A program made the position numbers and the translations under genes. A stretch of DNA of 35,812 nt from Candidatus Sulfotelmatobacter sp. (lineage in GTDB: Bacteria > Acidobacteriota > Terriglobia > Terriglobales > Acidobacteriaceae): the NCBI GenBank assembly GCA_030039165.1, contig JASHQM010000060.1:1-35812 (forward strand). The letters are read 5' to 3'. Below, in pieces: positions 29,191 through 35,812 of this stretch (position 1 is the stretch's first letter; each line of letters starts with the position of its first letter). The notes under the pieces were generated by a model, which saw only the letters and a list, made by a program, of their open reading frames with translations, had not been told where the DNA came from and did not search any database.

Positions 29191-31272
29191 ATGAAACTAT
29201 CCGCACAATGGATTCGCGATTTCGTTGATGTTCCGGTCGATGACCGGCGGCTGGCCGAAGCCCTGAGCGGCGTGGGCATCGCTGTCGAAGGCATCGGCGG
29301 CTCGGGCAAAGACACGGTCTTCGAGATGGAGATCGGCACGAATCGTCCCGACGCCATGAATCACTACGGCGTGGCGCGCGAGGCGGCGGCGATTTATGAC
29401 GTAGGGCTGAAGCCGCTGTCAGCTCTCAGCCATCAGCTCTCGGCAAAAGCCCCGCAGGATGCGCCATTCCACATCACCGTTGAAGAACCGCAACTCTGCC
29501 CACGATTCTCAGCCTGCGTCATAAAAAACGTCAAAATCAAACCCGCGCCCGAAAAAATAGCGCACCGTTTGCAACTGCTCGATCAGCGGCCCATCAGCAA
29601 TGCAGTCGATGCCACCAACTACGTTCTGTGGGAGATGGGCAAGCCAACTCACGTCTTCGACCTGGACTTGCTCGAAGGCGGGCGGCTGCTCATAAGAAAA
29701 GCCATACAAGGCGAGAAGCTGAAAACGCTGGATGGAGTCGAGCGCACCCTGTCGTCTGAGGATCTCGTCGTTGCTGATGCGAAAAAACCTGTCGGCCTTG
29801 CCGGTGTCATGGGCGGTTATGACACCATGATCACGGACAAGACAAGAAATGTTCTGATCGAGTCGGCATGGTGGGATCCACTGACCGTACGCAAGACTTC
29901 CCGCCGTCACGGAATTCACACCGACGCTTCTCACCGGTTCGAACGCGGGGCCGATTTCGAATCCACGGTTTTGTCGTGCGATCTGGTGGCCAGGTTGATT
30001 CTCGATTCCGGCGGCGGCGAGCTAAGCGGCGATGTCGTGGATGTGGTTTCACGAAAACTCGATCAGGCGCCAATTGTACTCAGGATTTCTGAAGTGCGCC
30101 GCATTCTGGGTGAAAAGCTCACCGGCGGGCACGTTTTCCGCATCCTTAAAAAGCTTGGATTCAACCTTATTCCGGAAGGCGAGGAAGATGCCGAATTCCG
30201 TGTGCAGATTCCGAGCTGGCGGCTGGACGTGGAGCGCGAGATCGATCTGATCGAAGAAATCGCGCGCCTGCATGGCTACGACAAGTTCGAAAATACTTTG
30301 CCCTCGTTCAGCGGCGCGGTGGTCGAGTTGCCCAATGCCGCTGTGGACAAGGCTTTCCGTACACGCGCTCTGGCGCTCGGATATAACGAAGCAGTTTCGC
30401 TCACGTTTATCTCGAATGCAGATGCCGAGAGATTTTCATCAGCTTCGGTGCTGGAACTGGAGAATCCGCTGAGCGAAGAGGCGCGCGTGATGCGCACTTC
30501 CATGGCCCCGGGCATGCTGGACATGATTGCCTGGAACTTGAACCGGGGTGTTGAGGAGGTGCGGCTATTCGAGACCGGCCGCATATACGAAATGCGGGAT
30601 AAGGAACGCATCGAGCCGGAACGGGCTTGCCTGGGAACGACAATGGCAGCTCTCAAGCGCTGGTTGCCGGCCGCGGCGATGTTGGACATTAGCAAAGGCG
30701 AGGGCGCCGGCACGGCGGAAGCACTCCGCGCCTTCAAGGGCGATGTGGAAAGTTTGCTTGCAGTGTTCGAGTGCGCAGAGATCAGGTTCGATCGCGAGAC
30801 GCAGGAGTATTTTCATCGGGGGCGTTCGGCGCGGGCGCTGGCGAATGGAGCAGTGGTCGCTCAATTCGGACAGGTTGCCGAGAGCGTAAGGGCAGACCGC
30901 AAATTGCGGCAGGAGGTTTTTCTGGCGGAGCTCGACCTGGATCGCCTGCACAAACTGGGTGCGCGCAAAGTAAAAATTGCGGTGCTGCCGAAGTATCCGC
31001 CCGTGGAACGAGATTTCTCTTTCATATTCGCCGACGAGGTTGATTTTGGGAGAATCGAGCAGGCATTAAGTGGTCTTCAATTGCAGGAACTGCGGGCATT
31101 CGCTCCCGTCGAGATTTTTCGTGGCGCTGCAATCGGGAGCGGGAAGTACTCCATTCTACTGCGCGTCAGGCTGCAATCGGATGAAGGCACGCTGCGCGAC
31201 CAACAGATCGCTGCGTGGTCGGAGCAGATCGTGAAAGCATTGCAGAAACTCGGCGGCGTACAACGGGCGTAG
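29191..31272 (+). CDS. pheT: Phenylalanyl-tRNA synthetase beta subunit, short form
   Basis: A 693-residue beta subunit. It has the N-terminal segment MKLSAQWIRDFVDVPVDDRR, then directly VFEMEIGTNRPDAMNHYGVAREAA, the B3/B4 editing region (about 100-290), B5 (DQAPIVLRISEVRRILGEKL), the catalytic-like core and a C-terminal FDX-ACB anticodon-binding domain (about 600-693, LPKYPPVERDFSFIF). About 100 residues that form the EMAP-type OB-fold tRNA-binding domain in standard PheT (near 800 residues) are absent between residues 30 and 45. The reading frame is otherwise intact, so this is a natural short form, not a truncation. It completes the pheST pair. Confidence 0.95.
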   Translation: MKLSAQWIRDFVDVPVDDRRLAEALSGVGIAVEGIGGSGKDTVFEMEIGTNRPDAMNHYGVAREAAAIYDVGLKPLSALSHQLSAKAPQDAPFHITVEEPQLCPRFSACVIKNVKIKPAPEKIAHRLQLLDQRPISNAVDATNYVLWEMGKPTHVFDLDLLEGGRLLIRKAIQGEKLKTLDGVERTLSSEDLVVADAKKPVGLAGVMGGYDTMITDKTRNVLIESAWWDPLTVRKTSRRHGIHTDASHRFERGADFESTVLSCDLVARLILDSGGGELSGDVVDVVSRKLDQAPIVLRISEVRRILGEKLTGGHVFRILKKLGFNLIPEGEEDAEFRVQIPSWRLDVEREIDLIEEIARLHGYDKFENTLPSFSGAVVELPNAAVDKAFRTRALALGYNEAVSLTFISNADAERFSSASVLELENPLSEEARVMRTSMAPGMLDMIAWNLNRGVEEVRLFETGRIYEMRDKERIEPERACLGTTMAALKRWLPAAAMLDISKGEGAGTAEALRAFKGDVESLLAVFECAEIRFDRETQEYFHRGRSARALANGAVVAQFGQVAESVRADRKLRQEVFLAELDLDRLHKLGARKVKIAVLPKYPPVERDFSFIFADEVDFGRIEQALSGLQLQELRAFAPVEIFRGAAIGSGKYSILLRVRLQSDEGTLRDQQIAAWSEQIVKALQKLGGVQRA

Positions 31273-31373
31273 ATTAGCAATTGTTGATTGATAATCGTCG
31301 ATTTCTGATTTCCGATTCCCCTTCCCTTAACTGCCGACCGCTGTGGGCGAGTTTTTCAATCAATCAGCAATCG
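31273..31373. repeat. GATTG-type inverted repeat between pheT and aminotransferase
   Basis: The left part (31273-31318) has repeated GATTG/GATTT units (GTTGATTGATAATCG, CGATTTCTGATTTCCGATT). The right part (31351-31373) has GTTTTTCAATCAATC then AGCAATCG. The 15-mer GTTTTTCAATCAATC is identical to 27306-27320 in the rpmI-rplT element. Confidence 0.6.
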
Positions 31374-31393
31374 TCCGTGCTACCCTTCGAGCG

Positions 31394-32593
31394 ATGGCCG
31401 ACTCGTCTTCCCTCTCCAGGAAACATTTCCTCAGCGACAAAGTCGCGCATTTCACCGAGTCGGTGATCCGCGAGATGACACGCCAGGCCATGCTCTACGG
31501 CGCGGTAAATCTCGCTCAGGGATTTCCTGATTTTTCGGCGCCGGAGGCGATCAAAACCGCGGCTCGCGCCGCAATCGAAGCCGATATAAATCAGTATGCG
31601 ATCACCTGGGGAGCGAAGAACTTGCGTCATGCCATCGCGCGGCAGATGGGCATATGGCAAGGAATCGCGGTCGATCCCGAAAGAGAAATCACCGTCTGTT
31701 GCGGTTCTACGGAGGCAATGATCTCAACCCTCCTCGCCGTGTGCAACGCCGGGGACGAGGTTGTGATCTTCGAGCCGTTCTACGAAAACTACGGGCCGGA
31801 TTCGGTGCTGAGCGCGGCCAAACCGAAGTTTGTGAAGCTGCGTCCGCCCACAAACGAAGACGGCGAATGGGACTTCGACGAAAAAGAATTGCGCGCGGCG
31901 TTTGACGAGCACACCAAAGCAATCATCCTGAATACGCCGAACAATCCTACCGGCAAGGTTTTCACGCGCCGCGAACTGGAACTGATCCGCGATTTATGTG
32001 TGCAGTTCGACGTGCTCGCAATCACCGACGAAATTTACGAGCACATTTTGTACGACGGAGCCCAGCACATTTCTATGGCATCGCTCGAGGGTATGCGCGA
32101 GCGCACAGTGACCATCAACGGCATGTCGAAATCCTACAGTGTCACGGGATGGCGTGTGGGCTGGGCGGTTGCGCCCGAGAAGATTACCAACGCCATCCGC
32201 AAAGTGCATGATTTTCTCACCGTCGGAGCGCCCGCACCGTTGCAGGAAGCGGGCGCTGCAGCGTTGAGTTTGCCGGCTGAATATTATGCGAAGCTGGCCC
32301 ATGGGTATCGCGTGCGGCGCGATCATTTGATCCCGGCACTCGACCGCGCAGGCTTCAAGTATTTTCGTCCCCGCGGGGCGTATTACGTCATGACCGACAT
32401 TTCGGCGTTCGGGTTTGCGGACGATGTCTCGTTTACGAAATTTCTCGTAAGCGAAGTCGGCGTGGCGGCGGTGCCGGGATCAAGCTTCTATCGCAATCCG
32501 CGAGACGGCGCGCAGCAGGTGCGTTTTGCATTCTGCAAGAAACTGGAAACCCTGGACGCAGCAGCCGAGAGGCTGGCGAAGCTGCGCGGGTAA
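31394..32593 (+). CDS. Class I aminotransferase (kynurenine/methionine/glutamine transaminase-like)
   Basis: A 399-residue cytoplasmic fold-type I aminotransferase. PLP-site features are NLAQGFPDF (39-47), Asn184 in TPNNPTG, Asp212 in TDEIYEH, Lys246 in NGMSKSYSVTGWRVGW and Arg in QQVRFAFCK. The AQGFPDF signature and overall pattern match the kynurenine aminotransferase / glutamine transaminase K / methionine aminotransferase group rather than aspartate aminotransferase. The start is taken at ATG 31394 (MADSSSLSRK) in preference to the GTG at 31343, which would read into the repeat. The true amino donor cannot be assigned. It is a monocistronic gene convergent with the VWFA gene. Confidence 0.9.
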   Translation: MADSSSLSRKHFLSDKVAHFTESVIREMTRQAMLYGAVNLAQGFPDFSAPEAIKTAARAAIEADINQYAITWGAKNLRHAIARQMGIWQGIAVDPEREITVCCGSTEAMISTLLAVCNAGDEVVIFEPFYENYGPDSVLSAAKPKFVKLRPPTNEDGEWDFDEKELRAAFDEHTKAIILNTPNNPTGKVFTRRELELIRDLCVQFDVLAITDEIYEHILYDGAQHISMASLEGMRERTVTINGMSKSYSVTGWRVGWAVAPEKITNAIRKVHDFLTVGAPAPLQEAGAAALSLPAEYYAKLAHGYRVRRDHLIPALDRAGFKYFRPRGAYYVMTDISAFGFADDVSFTKFLVSEVGVAAVPGSSFYRNPRDGAQQVRFAFCKKLETLDAAAERLAKLRG

Positions 32594-32630
32594 AAGTGAC
32601 TCGCCTGATCACGACCTGCGTGTCTCCGTT

Positions 32631-33869
32631 CTAATCCACGGTGTGCTTCGCGGTGTAACCTTCGCGGGAGACCACTTCGATCTTCACATCTTTGCCCTTC
32701 TGATCTTTCACCTTTAACGGCCCGCCATCCGGGGCAACCACTTGCACTTTGAGTTTGCGGTAGCTGCCGTCGAGCTTCGCATTGGTGGGATGGTAAGTCA
32801 GCGAGTATTGATTGCGGATGTCGCCGCCGACGTCCTGGAAAATCTCGCTGAACTCGGCCTGGAAGCGCGGGAAGTAGGCTCGCCCTCCGGTCATCGAAGC
32901 AAACGTTCTCAATTCATTATCAGCCTGAAGATAGTCGATGGACTTGATGTTGGGACTCGCGATTCCATGGGAAGAGCCGGTGCAGTGCTGCACTTCGCAC
33001 ATCTCGCGAATGTACCAGCCGATACTGACGGGAAAGATTGTAATGTCTTTGGTGTCTTTGATTTTTTTGGTGATCGAATCCAGCGTGTTCTTGCTGAAAG
33101 TGTCCACACCGCTGGTCACAAGAATGATGTACTTTTTGCCCTCGACCCGATCGAGGCGGTCAAGGGTGTCGTAGACAGCATCAAATTCGTTGGTTTCGGC
33201 GAAACCGGGAATGCGCAACTGGTTCAGAGCTCCGTACACCGCCCTTTTGTCCTGGGTAAAATCGACCAGGATGTGGGGTTGCATGTCGTAATATTCGACT
33301 GCAACCCAATCATTTTTCTGCAGCGAGTTGGCGAAGGCATAGGAAGCCTGCAACGCCTGAATCATGAACGCATAATTCGTGGAAGCATATTCGATCAGCA
33401 AGACCGCCGTAATCGGGGCCTTGGTTATGTTGAAATCGACGATCTGCTGCTGAGTTCCGTCTTCGAAAACCCGGAAATTTTCCTTTTTTAGTCCGGGAAT
33501 AAACTGCCCGTTGTTCTTCGCTGTCACCATCACGTCTACATTAACCAGCGGCACGTTCACTTTGATCGAATAGTCGGGCATGCCCTCAACTTTTTTGGCT
33601 GTTTCGGGCCGCGGAGCCGGTGGCGGGGCTTCCTCGGGATTTTTCTTGGGGATGGCGTACGGGCCAACCCCGCCGTCGGGTCCGCCGGCATCCGGTGGTA
33701 CATCTTGTTTAGGCGGGTTGTTACCCTGCGGTGGCGTTTGCGACTGGTCCTGGGCTCGGGAGGGTACCGCAGCGACCGCCAGCAGCAAAGCCAAAATCGA
33801 AGCTGCCAGGATGCGCGCGCGGAGGCCGCAGCCGTGCTGTTTCAGGCGGGAGAAAATTTCGGCCAACAT
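32631..33869 (-). CDS. VWFA-related acidobacterial protein with proline-rich linker
   Basis: A 412-residue exported member of the family and the longest of the four here. It has a signal peptide to about residue 39 (ILALLLAVAAVPSRA), then a Pro/Gly/Gln-rich linker to about 95, the entry strand VNVPLVNVDVMVTAKNNGQF, and a VWA domain whose adhesion motif is altered (LLIEYAST, with Glu for Asp). LVTSGVDTFS replaces the usual TDGED. A Cys pair (REMCEVQHCTG) may form a disulfide. The C-terminus NQYSLTYHPTNAKLDGSYRK and GYTAKHTVD is family-typical. AGAGG lies seven bases before the ATG. It is divergent from the S55 protein gene. Confidence 0.9.
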   Translation of the reverse strand: MLAEIFSRLKQHGCGLRARILAASILALLLAVAAVPSRAQDQSQTPPQGNNPPKQDVPPDAGGPDGGVGPYAIPKKNPEEAPPPAPRPETAKKVEGMPDYSIKVNVPLVNVDVMVTAKNNGQFIPGLKKENFRVFEDGTQQQIVDFNITKAPITAVLLIEYASTNYAFMIQALQASYAFANSLQKNDWVAVEYYDMQPHILVDFTQDKRAVYGALNQLRIPGFAETNEFDAVYDTLDRLDRVEGKKYIILVTSGVDTFSKNTLDSITKKIKDTKDITIFPVSIGWYIREMCEVQHCTGSSHGIASPNIKSIDYLQADNELRTFASMTGGRAYFPRFQAEFSEIFQDVGGDIRNQYSLTYHPTNAKLDGSYRKLKVQVVAPDGGPLKVKDQKGKDVKIEVVSREGYTAKHTVD

Positions 33870-33901
33870 GGCAAAACCTCTGAATCGACGTAGATTAAAG
33901 T

Positions 33902-33932
33902 CTCTATGGGAGTAGAACTCTCTATGCTAGTA
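33902..33932. promoter_or_regulatory. Direct repeat CTCTATGnnAGTA in the VWFA/S55 divergent gap
   Basis: CTCTATGggAGTA (33902-33914) recurs as CTCTATGctAGTA (33920-33932), an 18-bp period. It lies 33 bp upstream of the VWFA start codon. On the minus strand TATACT (33929-33934) could be a -10 element. Two same-face half-sites suggest an operator or activator site; there is no direct evidence. Confidence 0.4.
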
Positions 33933-34061
33933 TAGACGCAGGGATTCGCGATGGGGATGTTTTGCCCGGCTCCCAGTAGTTCCCCTCCTGGCAACAGTTT
34001 CCATGTAGCGGAGTTCTAATCCAGTGAGGTGAGCTTGGTCGAGTCCTCCCGGGCGTAGTCC

Positions 34062-35812
34062 ATGAAAAAACTGGCTTTTTGTCTTTTTGTCGCCTGCCTT
34101 TCCATACCCTATTCCATCGCACAAAGTTCGTCCACACCCGTCGGCCAGGAGCCGCACACCATCGCCGTCAGTCAGATTCATGCCGGCATGCGTGGGGTCG
34201 CCTACACAGTGTTCGAAGGCGTGAAGCCGGAGGCAATGGAGGTCGAAGTTCTTGGCGTATTGCACAACGTCAACGGGCCAAAGGGTGATGTGATCCTGGT
34301 GCGCTTGCACGGGCAAAAAGTCGAATATACGGGCGTGGTCGCGGGAATGAGCGGCAGCCCGGTTTATATCGACGGCAAACTGGCGGGCGCGATCGCCTTC
34401 CGCATCGGCGAGTTCTCGAAGGAACCGATCGCTGGCGTGACTCCGATTGCCGACATGCTGGAAATCAACGCCCTCGACCGATCTCCTGCGGAAGAAAGCT
34501 CGGCGATCAAGCCCGGAGTGAGCGAAGTCGCTGGCAAAACGGCCTCTCCGGGCGATGGTTCATCGCTTCCAGATTCTGACGGCAAGGGCTACTCAAACTA
34601 TTTAAGACCGATCGAGACGCCCCTGGTCTTCAACGGATTTTCCGAGCAGGCGGTCAATCTGTTCGCGAAACAGTTCGCCTCAGCGGGAATCGTGCCGGTG
34701 ATGGGTGCGGGATCGGTCAGCAACGAAAAGCAGCCCGAGCCGATTGAGCCCGGTTCTGCGATCAGCGCCATTCTGGTGCGCGGCGATATGGATATCGAAG
34801 CCACGTGCACCGTTACCTATATCGATCCGCAGCGGTTGCTGGCCTGCGGGCACCCGTTGTTGCAGTTTGGTGCGGTGGACTTGCCCATGAACAAGGCGGA
34901 GGTCCTGGCTACCCTGCCCTCGCCGTTGAATGCTTTCAAAATCGTCAACACTACTGAGCCAGTGGGAACTTTCGTGCAGGACCGCCATACCGGCATCATG
35001 GGCGTGTTCGACCGGCAGCCGGAGATGATTCCGGTCACGCTGAACATTCACGGCTCGACCGGGACAAAGCAGTTTCACTACGAAGTTCTGAATAACCCGA
35101 AGCTGACTCCGGTAGCGCTGATGGTTACGGTTTTCAATGCTTTGCATGGCGTGAACGAGTTCGGCGAAGAGATCACCTATCGTCTCGCGGGCAGCATCGG
35201 CGTGAAGGGATTTCCCCAAGTTACGATGAAGAACATGTTCGCCCCCGGTGAGAACGGCCAGCCTGCTGCCATGCAGGCGGCGATGTCGCTCGGCGAGCGC
35301 TTCGGACGAATTTACGACAACCCTTACAACGCTCCGGCCATTCAGGGAGTAAATCTCGATTTTGATCTGGTTCGCGAACGCCGTTGGGCGCGCCTGGAAA
35401 GCGCGCGCACCGACGTTACCGAAGCGCGTCCCGGAGACGAGATCACCGTTGAAACCGCGCTCGCTCCCTACCGCGGCGAGCGCATCGTGCAGCATATTCC
35501 GGTCAAGATTCCAACCTCGGCGAGCAAGGGCACGCTGCACATTCTGGTCAGCGATGGCGACACGCTCGACCGCATCAGCCATGGCAATGCCGCTTTCGGC
35601 CGCACGCTTGATCTCGCTTCCACCATCGCGGTGCTCAACAAAGAGCACTCCAACAACCGCGTCTACGTCTCACTCCTGGAAGCCGATCCTGAGGCCCACG
35701 TCGGCGACAAGGTCATGCCCACGCTGCCCATTTCCATCATGAACGTGATGGATGGAATGCGTGGCAATCAGGAAATGGTGGTCAGCGGGGAGTCGAATGT
35801 CGATGAAACCGC
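34062..35812 (+). CDS. SpoIVB-like peptidase S55 domain protein (3' end cut by window)
   Basis: The first 583 residues of an exported protein: signal peptide MKKLAFCLFVACLSIPYSIA, then an S55-type region. GMSGSPVYIDGKLAGA (about 95-110) carries the expected serine nucleophile (Ser97 or Ser99). ACGHPLLQFG (261-270) carries the histidine (His264) of the GH motif. In SpoIVB the GH motif comes before GMSGSP; here the order is reversed, so the domain looks permuted. Between them lies a Ser/Gly/Asp-rich low-complexity stretch (about 141-180). The rest is beta-rich without a recognised domain. A periplasmic serine protease or a PDZ-less relative is inferred; catalysis is unproven. No strong ribosome binding site precedes the ATG. 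Confidence 0.85.
   Translation, partial: MKKLAFCLFVACLSIPYSIAQSSSTPVGQEPHTIAVSQIHAGMRGVAYTVFEGVKPEAMEVEVLGVLHNVNGPKGDVILVRLHGQKVEYTGVVAGMSGSPVYIDGKLAGAIAFRIGEFSKEPIAGVTPIADMLEINALDRSPAEESSAIKPGVSEVAGKTASPGDGSSLPDSDGKGYSNYLRPIETPLVFNGFSEQAVNLFAKQFASAGIVPVMGAGSVSNEKQPEPIEPGSAISAILVRGDMDIEATCTVTYIDPQRLLACGHPLLQFGAVDLPMNKAEVLATLPSPLNAFKIVNTTEPVGTFVQDRHTGIMGVFDRQPEMIPVTLNIHGSTGTKQFHYEVLNNPKLTPVALMVTVFNALHGVNEFGEEITYRLAGSIGVKGFPQVTMKNMFAPGENGQPAAMQAAMSLGERFGRIYDNPYNAPAIQGVNLDFDLVRERRWARLESARTDVTEARPGDEITVETALAPYRGERIVQHIPVKIPTSASKGTLHILVSDGDTLDRISHGNAAFGRTLDLASTIAVLNKEHSNNRVYVSLLEADPEAHVGDKVMPTLPISIMNVMDGMRGNQEMVVSGESNVDET

Noticed and set aside
34680..35648. 322-codon minus-strand frame opposite the S55 gene
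   Set aside because: Long because of GC-biased codon use; the plus-strand frame has a signal peptide and S55 motifs, and the minus frame has no domain.

Overview
The window most likely comes from a member of the Acidobacteriota (Terriglobia or Koribacter-like). This rests on four proteins of the acidobacterial VWFA-related family, a very large Oar-type TonB-dependent receptor with an N-terminal carboxypeptidase-regulatory-like domain, an acidobacterial-type S55 (SpoIVB-like) protein, a moderately GC-rich composition and typical short dispersed palindromic repeats. The assignment is by family content read by eye; no search was run. No phage, transposase, CRISPR array or rRNA gene is visible.

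Layout. (1) 1-2.5 kb, minus strand: the head of a SUF iron-sulfur cluster operon, rrf2 regulator - sufB - sufC (sufC runs off the left edge), with a recognisable promoter and an IscR-like operator. (2) 2.6-5.5 kb, minus strand: tRNA-Arg(CCG), a glycine/arginine-tailed RRM protein, an SDR oxidoreductase and a secreted alpha/beta hydrolase. (3) 5.6-17.1 kb: a divergent locus. A 1236-residue TonB-dependent receptor faces left. A FadR-type GntR regulator faces right and heads a tight cluster: beta-hydroxyacid dehydrogenase, 2-oxoacid dehydrogenase E1-alpha and E1-beta, an M24 (creatinase/prolidase-fold) protein, lipoyl E2, and a zinc-type alcohol dehydrogenase. (4) 17.3-25.7 kb: three VWFA-related proteins, a Tat-exported HisC-like aminotransferase, two small cupins, a Gfo/Idh/MocA oxidoreductase, a 53-residue membrane protein, a DUF3052 protein, and zapA with a ZapB-like coiled-coil gene. 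(5) 26.2-31.3 kb, plus strand: infC - rpmI - rplT - pheS - pheT, the classic translation cluster, with palindromic repeats in its gaps. (6) 31.4-35.8 kb: a class I aminotransferase, a fourth VWFA-related protein and, divergent from it, an S55 protein cut by the right edge.

The most interesting system is region 3. The FadR-type gene and the divergent receptor each carry a 19-bp site of the form TGGTAnnGCTnTCnnACCA lying on the -10 element. This suggests one regulator controls both outer-membrane uptake and an unnamed catabolic pathway. The pathway appears to end in oxidative decarboxylation of a 2-oxoacid to an acyl-CoA, borrowing E3 from elsewhere. The M24 protein has Cys in place of one metal-binding Asp, and a perfect 15-bp inverted repeat covers the start codon of E2. 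The substrate cannot be named from sequence alone.
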